A DNA stretch of 34,984 bases from Actinomycetota bacterium (GCA_030841025.1 JAVEDJ010000150.1:1-34984), one strand, 5' to 3'; counted from the stretch's first letter, positions 24,304-32,851 are shown. Program-made: numbers and translations. Notes: generated from the sequence alone by a model not told the origin.

Positions 24304-25605
24304 ATGAGCTTCGACTACGGCGAGTTCTCCTTCGCGTCCAAGGAGGAGATGCTCGAGAAATCCCGCGAGTACTGGAACCCCGGCAAGACCGACTTCTGGG
24401 TCGAGACCGGTGTGCCATTGGTCATCGACCGCCGGGAGGAGTACTTCATCTACGACATGTCGGGCAAGCGTCTGCTCGACGTTCATCTCAACGGAGGCAC
24501 GTTCAACCTCGGTCACCGCAACGGCGAGATGGTGCAGGCCGTGACGCAGGCCATGGCCCATTTCGACATCGGCAACCACCACTTCCCCTCGCTGGCCCGC
24601 ACGGCTCTGGCCGAGGCCCTCGTACGCACGGCTCCCGACGGCCTGACCAAGGTGGTCTACGGCAGCGGCGGCGGTGAAGCCATCGACATCGCCATCAAGA
24701 CGGCGCGACACGCCACCCAGAGGCGCAAGGTCGTCTCGATCGTGAAGGCGTACCACGGCCACACCGGTCTGGCAGTGGGCACCGGCGACGACCGGTTCAG
24801 CAAGCTCTTCCTGGCCGACCGGCCGGAGGAGTTCCCGCACGTGCCGTTCAACGACCTGGCCGCCATGGAGGACGCGCTGCGCGGTCGTGACGTCGCCGCC
24901 GTGATCATGGAGACGATCCCGGCTACCTACGGCTTCCCGCTGCCCGATGCCGGCTACCTCGAAGGCGTCAAGAACCTCTGCGAGCGGTACGACGCGCTCT
25001 ACATCGCCGACGAGGTGCAGACGGGGTTGATGCGCACCGGTGAGTTGTGGGCCATCACCAAGCACGGCATCGCGCCGGACATCCTGGTCACCGGCAAGGG
25101 CATCTCCGGCGGCATGTACCCGATCTCCGCGGTGTTGGTCAGCGAGCGGGCGGCTGGGTGGCTCACCGAGGACGGCTTCGGCCACATCTCGACCTTCGGG
25201 GGTGCCGAGCTGGGCTGCATCGCCGCGCTCAAGGCGCTCGAGATCTGCAACCGGCCCGAGACCCGCTCGATGGTGCACTACATCAGCGACCTCGTCGGCA
25301 GCGGCCTTCGTGAGATCCAGTCCGACTACCCCGACTGGTTCGTCGGGATCCGCCAGAACGGCGTCGTCATGGGCTTGGAGTTCGCCCATCCGCAGGGGGC
25401 GAAGTACGTCATGCGCCATCTCTACGAGAACGGCGTGTGGGCGATCTTCTCCACCCTGGACCCGCGGGTTCTCCAGTACAAGCCGGGCATCCTGATGCGC
25501 CCCGAGCTGTGCGAGGAGCTGCTCGACCGCACCGAGGTGGCGATCCGCAAGGCGTGGGCCGAGGTCCGGAACACGTCGCGTGCGGGCGAACGGGTGCCCG
25601 CATGA
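24304..25605 (+). CDS. Class III PLP aminotransferase/phospho-lyase of the BMC locus
   Basis: A 433-residue fold-type I PLP enzyme. Lys265 (LVTGKGISGGMYP) should form the Schiff base and Asp236 (IADEVQTG) contacts the pyridine nitrogen; GSGGGEAIDIAIK at about 120-132 binds the phosphate. Class III members include transaminases and the amino-alcohol-phosphate phospho-lyases (ethanolamine-phosphate phospho-lyase type). Beside an APH-type kinase, the phospho-lyase reading is attractive: 1-amino-2-propanol phosphate to propionaldehyde, ammonia and phosphate. The ATG at 24304 has GAGG about 8 nt upstream; an in-frame extension from 24205 runs through the promoter and is rejected. No encapsulation helix is evident at either end. 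Confidence 0.9.
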   Translation: MSFDYGEFSFASKEEMLEKSREYWNPGKTDFWVETGVPLVIDRREEYFIYDMSGKRLLDVHLNGGTFNLGHRNGEMVQAVTQAMAHFDIGNHHFPSLARTALAEALVRTAPDGLTKVVYGSGGGEAIDIAIKTARHATQRRKVVSIVKAYHGHTGLAVGTGDDRFSKLFLADRPEEFPHVPFNDLAAMEDALRGRDVAAVIMETIPATYGFPLPDAGYLEGVKNLCERYDALYIADEVQTGLMRTGELWAITKHGIAPDILVTGKGISGGMYPISAVLVSERAAGWLTEDGFGHISTFGGAELGCIAALKALEICNRPETRSMVHYISDLVGSGLREIQSDYPDWFVGIRQNGVVMGLEFAHPQGAKYVMRHLYENGVWAIFSTLDPRVLQYKPGILMRPELCEELLDRTEVAIRKAWAEVRNTSRAGERVPA

Positions 25606-25618
25606 ACGGACTCCCGCG

Positions 25619-27205
25619 ATGACGAGCGAGCTCGCCGCCACCCACCAGCTGGTCGATGCCGCGGGGGTACCGCGTGCCCGGCAGATGCTCGAACGGGCGC
25701 GCTGGGCATCACGGGCCTTCGCGACGTACGACCGGGCCGCCGTGCTGCGCATCGCCGAGGCGGTGGCCGAGGTCGCCGAGGCCAAGGCCCAGTACTACGC
25801 CGAGTGGGCGGTCCGCGAGACCGGCTTCGGTGTCGTGGAGCACAAGGTCATCAAGAACCGGCTGTGCTCACGCGGCATCCTCGACACCTACCGGGACCAT
25901 GACTACGTCACCCCACGCGTCGACGCCGACCGCAAGATGGTGGAAGTGCCGCGCCCAGCAGGTGTGGTGCTGGCGCTGACCCCCAGCACCAACCCGGTCT
26001 CGACGGTCTACTTCAAGATCCTGCTCGCGCTGCTCACCCGCAACGCGGTCGTCCTCAGCCCACACCCGTTCGCCAGGGAGTGCTGTTCCGACGCGGCCCG
26101 CATCCTGGGCGACGCCGCGGTCGCGGCGGGCGCTCCCGATGGGGTGGTGCAGGTGGTGGAGGAGCCCTCGATCCCCCTGATCGACGCTCTGATGACCGAC
26201 GAACGCACCGATGTCATCCTCGCGACCGGTGGCGTCCCCGTCGTACGCGCGGCGTATGCCTCCGGAAACCCCGCGATCGGCGTCGGTCCCGGCAACGTGC
26301 CGGTCCTTGTCGACTCGTCCGCCGACCTCAGGCGTGCGGCCGAGAAACTGGTGTCCAGCAAGGCGTTCGACAACTCGATCTTGTGCACCAACGAGAGCGT
26401 CCTCATCGTCGAGGAGTCGGTCGCCGACCGCTTCCAGCGCGAGATGGAGCGGCAGGGCGCCTACGTCCTGCGGCCGGAGGAACGCGACCTCGTCCGGGCC
26501 GCCGTCTTCCCCGACGGGCAATTCGACACCTCGGTGGTCGGCAAGGATGCGGCGGTGATCGCAGCGAAAGCCGGTGTGCGTGTACCGGGTCGGACGCGGA
26601 TCCTCGTGGCACCGTTCGAGCTCGCTGTCGACGAGGAGCCGCTGGCCCACGAGAAGCTGTGCCCGGTTCTCGGCATGGTTCGGGTGCCCAGCGTGCGACG
26701 TGGCATCCGGACCGCCGTGGCGGTGCTCCGCATCGGTGGCGCCGGCCACTCCGCCGTCATCCACAGCAAGGACCCCGCGAACGTGATGGCGTACGCCGCC
26801 GCGGTGCGCGTCCTGCGCGTCACCGTGAACGAGGGCGGCAGCACCGGCAGCGCAGGTTTCGGTACGCATCTCGCGCCCTCGATGACCATCGGCACCGGGT
26901 TCGTCGGCCGCAGCTCGCTGGGCGAGAACCTCGAGCCCAAGCACCTCGTGAACGTCGCCCGCGTCGCCTACAGCACCGATCCGGCCGAGGTCCTCCCGTC
27001 GTACGACGGTCTGGTCCCGTGGGCGGCCCCGGACGGTCCCGTGCCCCCGTATCCGTTGGCGAGCAATCTCGTCCCCGACGCCTCGCGCGGGCTGACGCCC
27101 GTGTCGACAACGCCCACCGCTGCTCGAGGGGAGGAGGCGAGCGAGCTCCGGGAGGAGCTCCGCCGCCTCATCATCGAGGAGCTCAACACCATCATCAGGG
27201 GCTGA
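25619..27205 (+). CDS. BMC-type CoA-acylating aldehyde dehydrogenase with C-terminal encapsulation helix
   Basis: The 528-residue enzyme is related to PduP/EutE. The catalytic Cys256 lies in KAFDNSILCTNES, and the nucleotide loop region PSTNPVSTVYFK and VGPGNVPVLVD are typical of acylating members. It converts an aldehyde (probably propionaldehyde) with CoA and NAD+ to acyl-CoA and NADH. A flexible linker of about 20 residues leads to a final amphipathic helix, ELREELRRLIIEELNTIIRG, which has the alternating Leu/Ile and charged pattern of BMC encapsulation peptides. It would target the enzyme to the shell interior. The start at 25619 lies 13 nt after the aminotransferase stop; no strong ribosome site is visible. 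Confidence 0.93.
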   Translation: MTSELAATHQLVDAAGVPRARQMLERARWASRAFATYDRAAVLRIAEAVAEVAEAKAQYYAEWAVRETGFGVVEHKVIKNRLCSRGILDTYRDHDYVTPRVDADRKMVEVPRPAGVVLALTPSTNPVSTVYFKILLALLTRNAVVLSPHPFARECCSDAARILGDAAVAAGAPDGVVQVVEEPSIPLIDALMTDERTDVILATGGVPVVRAAYASGNPAIGVGPGNVPVLVDSSADLRRAAEKLVSSKAFDNSILCTNESVLIVEESVADRFQREMERQGAYVLRPEERDLVRAAVFPDGQFDTSVVGKDAAVIAAKAGVRVPGRTRILVAPFELAVDEEPLAHEKLCPVLGMVRVPSVRRGIRTAVAVLRIGGAGHSAVIHSKDPANVMAYAAAVRVLRVTVNEGGSTGSAGFGTHLAPSMTIGTGFVGRSSLGENLEPKHLVNVARVAYSTDPAEVLPSYDGLVPWAAPDGPVPPYPLASNLVPDASRGLTPVSTTPTAARGEEASELREELRRLIIEELNTIIRG

Positions 27206-27208
27206 CCC

Positions 27209-27814
27209 GTGGCCGAGCTCAGGTCGTTCATCTTTCTCGACCAGCTGCAACCGCAGACCATGTGCTATCTCGGCAGCTGGATCAAGGGCAGCCTGCCGCG
27301 CTCCAACATGGCTGCGCAGATCATCGAGGTCGCGCCCGGGCTGGACATCGAGCAGATCACCGATGTCGCGCTGAAGAACACCGAGGTGCAGGCAGGCATC
27401 CTCGTGGTGGAGCGGCAGTTCGGCTATCTCGAGATCCACTCGCGCTCGACCGAGGCGGTCCGGTCGGCCAGTGCCGCTGTGCTCGACGCCTTGGACGCGA
27501 GCGCCTCGGACGCGATGCGGCCAACGGTCCTGGCCTCGCAGGTCGTCTCGCGCATTGATGCCCAGCACGCGTTCCTCATCAACAGGAACAAGGTCGGCTC
27601 GATGGCGCTGCCCGGCGAGTCGTTGTTCGTCCTGGAGATGCAGCCGGCGTCGTACGCGATCCTCGCCACCAACGAGGCCGAGAAGGCCGCGGCCATCAAG
27701 GTCGTGGACTACCGCATGATCGGCGCGACCGGACGGGTCTACCTGACCGGCCGTGAGTCCGACGTGCGCGCCGCGGCCGAGGCTGCCGAGACGGCGTTGC
27801 AGGTGCGGACATGA
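27209..27814 (+). CDS. BMC-T shell protein (tandem BMC domains), first copy
   Basis: The 201-residue protein carries two BMC-type repeats (about residues 30-100 and 115-195; GILVVERQFGYLEIH in the first and IGATGRVYLTG in the second). Trimers of such tandem-domain proteins act as pseudohexameric tiles, often with a larger, sometimes gated pore for cofactors or bulky metabolites. It starts 3 nt after the dehydrogenase stop and overlaps the next gene by 4 nt, so it is cotranscribed and coupled. It is about as long as other RMM BMC-T proteins. It shares an architecture with the second BMC-T at 28815, including the LQPQ stretch near the N-terminus and the LINRN/IINRN motif. Confidence 0.9.
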   Translation: MAELRSFIFLDQLQPQTMCYLGSWIKGSLPRSNMAAQIIEVAPGLDIEQITDVALKNTEVQAGILVVERQFGYLEIHSRSTEAVRSASAAVLDALDASASDAMRPTVLASQVVSRIDAQHAFLINRNKVGSMALPGESLFVLEMQPASYAILATNEAEKAAAIKVVDYRMIGATGRVYLTGRESDVRAAAEAAETALQVRT

Positions 27815-28281
27815 ACAGCGGCAACGGCGCCCTGTCGGGGATGTCGACCGAGGATCTGCGGGCCGCGGTGCGCGCGGTGCTGCGGGACGTGCTCCCCGCT
27901 GCGCTCACCGACGCCGGGCGCAGTCCGACTCCGGGCGGGACCGCCGAACAGGTCGACATGCGTAGCGACGCGGATCTGGATGCATTCGTACGACGGCTGG
28001 CGGTGCTGTGTGAGGACCCGGGACAGCGAGCCGCCCTGCGCGAGGGGCGGACTCGGTTCCGTCTCGGAACGGGGGCCCCGACCGCCTCCGGTGCCCGTGA
28101 GCACCCGGCGCCGCAGCCGGGCGGCGTGCTGCGGGTGGAACAGGGTGCCGTCACCGAACGCCGGGTCAAGCAGGCCGCAGCCCAGGGTGCGCGACTGGTC
28201 GTCGGCAGCAAGGCCGTGCTGACGCCGTTGGCCCGGGACAAGGCACGAGCCCTCGGGGTCGTCGTGGAGAAGGAGCGCTGA
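27811..28281 (+). CDS. Uncharacterised BMC-locus protein with EP-like N-terminal helix
   Basis: The 156-residue product matches no named enzyme I know. Residues about 14-32 (STEDLRAAVRAVLRDVLPA) form an amphipathic helix like encapsulation peptides. A low-complexity, Pro/Ala-rich linker follows at about 85-110. The C-terminal 45 residues contain VTERRVKQAAAQGARLV and the block TPLARDKARALGV. I recall this TPxARDxAxxxG(V/I) ending from several BMC-associated proteins, but not a proven function. It is coupled to BMC-T upstream (ATGA overlap) and BMC-P downstream (TGATG). A scaffold or adaptor between core and shell is a guess from the helix and position. Confidence 0.8.
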   Translation: MNSGNGALSGMSTEDLRAAVRAVLRDVLPAALTDAGRSPTPGGTAEQVDMRSDADLDAFVRRLAVLCEDPGQRAALREGRTRFRLGTGAPTASGAREHPAPQPGGVLRVEQGAVTERRVKQAAAQGARLVVGSKAVLTPLARDKARALGVVVEKER

Positions 28282-28520
28282 TGCTGAAAGCAGTCGTGGT
28301 CGGCAACGTGTGGGCGACCAAGCGCGTCGAGGGTCTGCCGAACGGCGCATTCCTCGAGGTGGAAGTGGACGGCGGCGGGTCACGGCTCGTGGCCTTCGAC
28401 GTTCTCGGCAGCGGTGTGGGCGAGCGGGTGCTCGTCGCGACCGGCTCGGTGGCTGCCGCCTATTTCCCCGACCCGCATCCGCCCGTGGATGCGTTGGTCA
28501 TCGGTTCGATCGACGAATGA
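28281..28520 (+). CDS. BMC-P pentameric vertex protein (EutN/CcmL family)
   Basis: At 79 residues this is a normal-length EutN/CcmL protein. It starts with [19 protein letters not shown], has [22 protein letters not shown] in the middle and ends [10 protein letters not shown]. Five copies form the truncated pyramids that close the vertices of the polyhedral shell. The start ATG overlaps the preceding stop by one base. Confidence 0.95.
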   Translation: MLKAVVVGNVWATKRVEGLPNGAFLEVEVDGGGSRLVAFDVLGSGVGERVLVATGSVAAAYFPDPHPPVDALVIGSIDE

Positions 28521-28530
28521 GGAGCGAGCA

Positions 28531-28818
28531 ATGAGCAACGAGGCGATCGGGATGATCGAGACAAAGGGTTACGTGGCCGCGTTGGCCGCCGCAGACGCCA
28601 TGGTGAAGGCCGCGAACGTGAGCATCATCGGGCGACAGGAGGTCGGTGACGGCCTGGTCGCCGTGACGATCGTCGGTGACGTCGGTGCGGTGAAGGCGGC
28701 GACCGAGGCCGGAGCCGAGACGGCCGGCCAGGTCGGCGAGCTCGTGTCCGTGCACGTCATCCCGCGTCCGCACGCCGAGCTGTCGAGGCACTTCGACACG
28801 GCCGGGTCCGAGGGGTGA
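28531..28818 (+). CDS. BMC-H hexameric shell protein
   Basis: A 95-residue single-domain BMC protein beginning [18 protein letters not shown] and containing [16 protein letters not shown] and [24 protein letters not shown], all standard for the main hexameric tile. It is the only BMC-H in the window. The ATG at 28531 has GGAG about 8 nt upstream. Ten bases separate it from BMC-P, and its stop overlaps the second BMC-T gene by 4 nt. Confidence 0.96.
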   Translation: MSNEAIGMIETKGYVAALAAADAMVKAANVSIIGRQEVGDGLVAVTIVGDVGAVKAATEAGAETAGQVGELVSVHVIPRPHAELSRHFDTAGSEG

Positions 28819-29495
28819 CGACCGGTCCCACGACGCCGGCCACCGCCGGCGTACCCCTCCCGCCGCGTCCTGAGCTGCGGGTCTACCTCCTGGTTGAGGA
28901 CCTGCAGCCGCAGTTCGCCGCCTACCTCGGGACGCCGACCCGTGCTCGCGGTTACCCGCCGTTCGCCGGCCAGCACTCGCTCATCGTGGAGGTGGCGCCA
29001 GGCCTGGCGATCGAGCGCGTCACCGACCTCGCCCTACGCACCGTCCCGGCGGTGGAGCCAGGAATCCTGTTCGTCGAGCGCCAGTTCGGCGTGCTGGAGG
29101 TGCACGCCACGCGGCTTGATGATCTCAACCGGGCCGGGGCCGCGATCCTGGAGGGTCTCGGTGCCAGTCCCACAGATCAGCTGCGGCCGCGAGTTCTCTA
29201 CACCGACGTGATCGAGGACGTCACCGACCAGCACGCGGTCATCATCAACCGCAACCGGCAGGCGTCCATGCTCATGCCGGGCCAGAGCCTGCTCGTCCAC
29301 GAGATGACGCCGGCCTTGTTCGCGACCGTTGCCGCAAACGCTGCCGAGAAGGTGTCGCCACGTGCGACGCTCGTCGACGTGTCCATGATCGGTGCGGCGG
29401 GTCGGGTCTACCTGGCCGGCTCCACCGAGGACGTGCTGCGCGCGCAGGACGAGATCACTCGGGTGCTTCGCGAGGTGGAGGGGCGGGACCACTGA
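28815..29495 (+). CDS. BMC-T shell protein, second copy with Pro/Thr-rich N-terminus
   Basis: The 226-residue tandem-BMC protein has an N-terminal extension of about 20 residues rich in Pro and Thr, then [54 protein letters not shown] and [13 protein letters not shown]. It is clearly paralogous to the BMC-T at 27209, which it resembles in the LQPQ, GI(L)xVERQFG and GRVYL segments. The GTG start overlaps the BMC-H stop, and the stop overlaps the kinase start by one base. Two distinct BMC-T tiles probably give pores of different selectivity. Confidence 0.9.
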   Translation: MTTGPTTPATAGVPLPPRPELRVYLLVEDLQPQFAAYLGTPTRARGYPPFAGQHSLIVEVAPGLAIERVTDLALRTVPAVEPGILFVERQFGVLEVHATRLDDLNRAGAAILEGLGASPTDQLRPRVLYTDVIEDVTDQHAVIINRNRQASMLMPGQSLLVHEMTPALFATVAANAAEKVSPRATLVDVSMIGAAGRVYLAGSTEDVLRAQDEITRVLREVEGRDH

Positions 29496-30505
29496 TGAGC
29501 GTGCACGACCTGTCCGCAGAGGACGTCGCCGCGCGGCTCGAGCCGGTCGCCCGGCGGGCGCTGACGGAGTTCGGCGTCGCGCCGGATGCCACGTTGACGC
29601 TGCTCAACGTCAGCGAGAACGCCACCTATGCCGTCGATGATGCTGCCTCCGGCCAGCGGACAGTCCTGCGGGTTCATCGCCACGGTTACCACGACGCGGC
29701 AGAGATCGTCTCCGAGCTCGCGTGGTTGGACGCCCTGCGTGCGGAGGCGGACGTCCGCACCCCGCGGGTGCTGCCGACGGTCGACGGCCGGCGGCTGCTC
29801 GCGATGCCCGAGGCTGGCTCGCCCGACCCGCGCTACGTCGTGCACTTCGAGTGGCTCCCCGGCACCGAGCCGACGCCGACCGACGACCGGTTGCCCCAGT
29901 CGTTCGAGCTGCTCGGCGCCATCACCGCGCGGATGCACGAGCACGTGCAGACCTGGCAGAAACCCCAGGGCTTCCACCGCTTCGCGTGGGACTACGACGG
30001 TTCGTTCGGCACCATGGCCAGGTGGGGCCGCTGGCAGGACGGCATCGCGGTCGGCCCCGCGGAGCGCGAGGTGCTCGGCCGGCTGGACGCGACGCTGCGC
30101 GAACGGCTGGCGAGGTTCGGCTCCGGACCGGCCCGCTACGGCTTGGTGCACGCCGACATGCGGCTGGCCAACCTGCTCGCGGACGGCGACCAGACCTACG
30201 TCATCGACTTCGACGACTGCGGGTGGGGATGGCTCCTCTACGACTTCGGGTCCGCCGTCAGCTTTTTCGAGCACGACCCCCGGGTACCGGAGCTGGCGGA
30301 CGCCTGGGTGCGTGGCTACCGCACCGTGCGGCCGCTCTCTGCGGACGACGAGGCCGAGCTCCCCACGTTCGTGATGATGCGCCGTCTGCTGCTCGTGGCT
30401 TGGATCGGCTCGCACTCAGGCACCGACCTGTCCCGGTCGATGGGAGCCGCCTACACGGCCGGCAGCGCAGATCTCGCCGAGGACTATCTCTCGCGCTTCG
30501 GCTGA
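29495..30505 (+). CDS. APH/choline-kinase-like amino-alcohol kinase
   Basis: The 336-residue protein belongs to the aminoglycoside phosphotransferase/homoserine kinase fold. The catalytic loop [10 protein letters not shown] (HxDxxxxN) and the metal-binding [10 protein letters not shown] are intact. In RMM loci this kinase is thought to phosphorylate 1-amino-2-propanol, making the substrate for the PLP phospho-lyase. Antibiotic resistance is unlikely given the context. It is translationally coupled to the second BMC-T, with a one-base overlap, and is the last gene of the overlapping block before a 73-nt gap to the SDR. Confidence 0.9.
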   Translation: MSVHDLSAEDVAARLEPVARRALTEFGVAPDATLTLLNVSENATYAVDDAASGQRTVLRVHRHGYHDAAEIVSELAWLDALRAEADVRTPRVLPTVDGRRLLAMPEAGSPDPRYVVHFEWLPGTEPTPTDDRLPQSFELLGAITARMHEHVQTWQKPQGFHRFAWDYDGSFGTMARWGRWQDGIAVGPAEREVLGRLDATLRERLARFGSGPARYGLVHADMRLANLLADGDQTYVIDFDDCGWGWLLYDFGSAVSFFEHDPRVPELADAWVRGYRTVRPLSADDEAELPTFVMMRRLLLVAWIGSHSGTDLSRSMGAAYTAGSADLAEDYLSRFG

Positions 30506-30513
30506 CCAGCCAC

Positions 30514-30553
30514 GCCGGACAGGTAACGCCGGCACAGGTCAGGCCGGACAGGT
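30514..30553 (+). repeat. Three short tandem repeats between kinase and SDR genes
   Basis: GCCGGACAGGT (30514-30524), GCCGGCACAGGT (30528-30539) and GCCGGACAGGT (30543-30553) follow one another with a period of about 14-15 bases, in a gap that otherwise holds only a ribosome site. They may be a protein-binding array or a slippage product. Confidence 0.6.
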
Positions 30554-30578
30554 GCAGCACCGACAAGGAGGAGGCAGG

Positions 30579-31361
30579 GTGTTCACACGGCTGGATGGTC
30601 GCTCGGTCATCGTGACCGGTGGCAGCAAGGGCATCGGCAAGGGCATCGCCCGGGTCTTCGCGCGCGCCGGCGCGCAGGTGCTGCTTGCCGCGAGGGACGA
30701 GGCGGCTCTCACGGCCGCGGCCGAGGACCTCGGCAAGGAGACGGGCGCGCGCATCGAGACCGTCGCTGCAGACGTCGCCAGCGTCGCCGACTGTCGGCGG
30801 ATCGCCGCGGCCGCCGTCGAGCAATTCGGCGGTGTCGACGTGCTCTGCGCCAACGCCGGTGTCTTCCCGGACAAGCCGCTGGCCCAGCTGACCGAGGAGG
30901 ACGTCGACGCCGTCTTCAACTGCAACGTCAAGGGCACCATGTTCATGGTCCAGGCCTGCCTTGCGGCTCTCGAGGCGAGCGGTCACGGCCGGGTGGTCAT
31001 CACCTCGTCCATCACCGGTCCGATCACCGGTTACCCCGGCTGGTCGCACTACGGCGCGAGCAAGGCCGCGCAGCTCGGCTTCCTGCGCACGGCAGCGATC
31101 GAGCTGGCACCGAAACGCATCACTGTCAACGCGGTACTGCCCGGCAACATCGCCACGGAGGGCCTCGCGGACATGGGTGAGGACTACCGTCGCGGGATGG
31201 AGGCCGCCATCCCCCAGCGCCGCCTCGGAGAGGTCGAGGACATCGGCTACGCCGCTCTCTTCTTCGCCACGGACGAGGCCAGCTACATCACGGGGCAGTG
31301 CATGGTCGTGGACGGCGGCCAGATCCTGCCCGAGTCGCCGGCGGCGCTCGAGGGGATCTGA
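30579..31361 (+). CDS. SDR-family dehydrogenase (candidate 1-amino-2-propanol dehydrogenase)
   Basis: A 260-residue classical short-chain dehydrogenase. It has the NAD(P) fingerprint [10 protein letters not shown] at 13-22, the NAG motif (CANAGVF), Ser143/144 in ITSSITG and Tyr158-x3-Lys162 (YGASK). In M. smegmatis the RMM-locus SDR oxidises (S)-1-amino-2-propanol to aminoacetone, and this gene sits in the same context. It could also recycle NADH made by the acylating dehydrogenase. The GTG at 30579 is chosen for the AGGAGGAGG ribosome site just upstream; a longer frame from 30552 is less likely. Confidence 0.9.
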   Translation: MFTRLDGRSVIVTGGSKGIGKGIARVFARAGAQVLLAARDEAALTAAAEDLGKETGARIETVAADVASVADCRRIAAAAVEQFGGVDVLCANAGVFPDKPLAQLTEEDVDAVFNCNVKGTMFMVQACLAALEASGHGRVVITSSITGPITGYPGWSHYGASKAAQLGFLRTAAIELAPKRITVNAVLPGNIATEGLADMGEDYRRGMEAAIPQRRLGEVEDIGYAALFFATDEASYITGQCMVVDGGQILPESPAALEGI

Positions 31362-31373
31362 CCAGGTGGCGCG

Positions 31374-32174
31374 GTGACCGAGACCGGGATTGTCATTGGG
31401 CCGGCAGCAGAGGACACCCGTCGTCGGCTGCTGGACCAGATCAGTCGCGGCCAGCTGCGCCCGGGGGAGCGGCTGGGGGCCGAGCGCGACCTCGCCCAAG
31501 CGCTCGGCGTGAGTCGCTCGACGGTGCGTCAGGCCCTGGCCGCCCTCGAAGCAGCAGGCGTCGTACGGCGGGTCCCGGGTCGCGGTGGCGGCACGTTCGT
31601 CCGCCAGCAGAAGGTCGAGCGGGACCTCTCCCAGGTCGTCGGGGTACCTGCCCTGTTGCGGCAGCAGGGCATGACGGCCGGCTCCCAGGTCGTGAGCACC
31701 GGGCTCGGCCTCGCGGACGAGGAGACTGCGACCGCTCTCGGGCTGCCGGCTGATGGCTACGTGATCGACGTGGTGCGCATCAGGTTGGCCGACGGCACGC
31801 CCATCTCGCTCGAACACGTCCGGCTGCCCGCCCAGCTGTTCCCCGGCCTGCTCGACCTGCCTCTCGGCGGATCGCTCTACGAGCTGCTGCAGGAGTACTT
31901 CGGCACGGTCCCCGGCGAGGCGGTGGAGCACATCGAGGTCGTCTCCGCGGCTGAGGACGAGGCGTCCATCCTCGGCGTGGAGGCGGGCGCGGCACTCCTG
32001 TCCATCACGCGCACGACCAAGGACGCCGCCGGCAGTCCATTCGAGTTCTCGCATGACCTCTTCCGCGCTGACCGGACGTTCATCACCGTGCGCACACCGG
32101 CGTCGACCGGCGCCCGGAAGGGTTCCGCGGAGCACGGCCGGGTGGTCCAGATGCGCCCGCGACCACGGCGGTGA
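31374..32174 (+). CDS. GntR-family regulator (HutC subfamily, UTRA domain)
   Basis: The 266-residue protein has an N-terminal GntR winged helix (about 10-78, ERLGAERDLAQALGVSRSTVRQALAALEAAGVV) and a C-terminal UTRA effector domain (about 95-245; LLRQQGMTAGSQVVSTGLG, ISLEHVRLPAQLFPGL and FEFSHDLFRADRTFI). UTRA regulators commonly repress catabolic operons and respond to a phosphorylated or amine intermediate. It lies 12 nt after the SDR in the same operon. The duplicated TATGCAGACC element before the aminotransferase is the likely operator, making it an autoregulated local repressor. Confidence 0.93.
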   Translation: MTETGIVIGPAAEDTRRRLLDQISRGQLRPGERLGAERDLAQALGVSRSTVRQALAALEAAGVVRRVPGRGGGTFVRQQKVERDLSQVVGVPALLRQQGMTAGSQVVSTGLGLADEETATALGLPADGYVIDVVRIRLADGTPISLEHVRLPAQLFPGLLDLPLGGSLYELLQEYFGTVPGEAVEHIEVVSAAEDEASILGVEAGAALLSITRTTKDAAGSPFEFSHDLFRADRTFITVRTPASTGARKGSAEHGRVVQMRPRPRR

Positions 32175-32851
32175 CTGCGACGGCGCTCGTCATCGCCAAC
32201 TCGACCGACTCCGACTCCGGCTACGTGGGTGAGCGTCTGACCGAGCGCGGTTACCTCCTGCGCACGTTGCTGCGGGACAAGGGCGAGGTGCCGTACGACG
32301 TCGCGGACGCGGGTGACGTCGACGTCGTACTGCTGCTCGGCTCCGAGTGGTCGGTGCACTCACCCGTGGACCACGAGTCGCTTGCTGCCGAGTGTGCGCT
32401 CGCTCGGTCGGCCCGCGACGCGGGTGTGCCGGTGCTGGGCCTCTGCTACGGCGCCCAGGTCTTGGCGGAGGCGCTCGGGGGCAGCGTCTCGCCGGCGCCG
32501 CAGCCGGAGGTCGGCTGGGTGCACGTCGAGTCAGACGATGAACAGCTGGTGCCGGTCGGGCCCTGGCTGGCGTTCCACCTCGACGTGGTGCAGGCACCTC
32601 CCGGCGCGCGTGTGGTGGCGCGGAACGGCTGTGGGCAGCAGGCGTTCGTGTTCCCCGGTGTGCTGGGCGTGCAATTCCATCCCGAGGTCCGGCCCGAGAC
32701 CTTGGACAGCTGGGCAGGTCGCTTCCCGGAGCTCCTCGTCGGCGCCGGCCTTCGCCGCGAGGAGCTCGTTGCCGAGGCACGGGCGCGCGAGTCACAGGCC
32801 AGAGCCGCCGCGCACGCGTTGGTCGACGCCTTTCTGGACCGTGTCGCCTAG
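32171..32851 (+). CDS. Class I glutamine amidotransferase-like hydrolase
   Basis: The 226-residue GATase1-fold protein has the nucleophile Cys92 (VLGLCYGAQVLAEALGG) and the His170/Glu172 pair (GVQFHPEV), so the triad is complete. No synthase domain is attached. Free-standing members cleave gamma-glutamyl amides (for example PuuD on gamma-glutamyl-GABA, and gamma-glutamyl amino-alcohol hydrolases in isopropylamine degradation). It is coupled to the GntR gene by a 4-nt overlap. A role in releasing an amino alcohol from a gamma-glutamyl conjugate would fit the locus, but no gamma-glutamyl ligase is visible in the window. Its stop shares the CTAG tetramer with the convergent reactivase gene. Confidence 0.85.
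   Translation: MTATALVIANSTDSDSGYVGERLTERGYLLRTLLRDKGEVPYDVADAGDVDVVLLLGSEWSVHSPVDHESLAAECALARSARDAGVPVLGLCYGAQVLAEALGGSVSPAPQPEVGWVHVESDDEQLVPVGPWLAFHLDVVQAPPGARVVARNGCGQQAFVFPGVLGVQFHPEVRPETLDSWAGRFPELLVGAGLRREELVAEARARESQARAAAHALVDAFLDRVA

Noticed and set aside
24073-25785. 570-codon open frame on the minus strand
   Set aside because: Antisense to the class III aminotransferase; no domain is recognisable and the opposite strand has full catalytic motifs.
25868-27568. 566-codon open frame on the minus strand
   Set aside because: It lies antisense to the aldehyde dehydrogenase and BMC-T genes, which have clear families. Its product is His/Arg/Asp-rich without motifs, a typical high-GC shadow.
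29495-30505. Aminoglycoside resistance phosphotransferase
   Set aside because: The fold matches, but coupling to shell genes and the RMM context point to an amino-alcohol kinase.
30258-32135. 625-codon open frame on the minus strand
   Set aside because: It spans kinase, SDR and GntR genes in antisense; the composition is that of a shadow frame.
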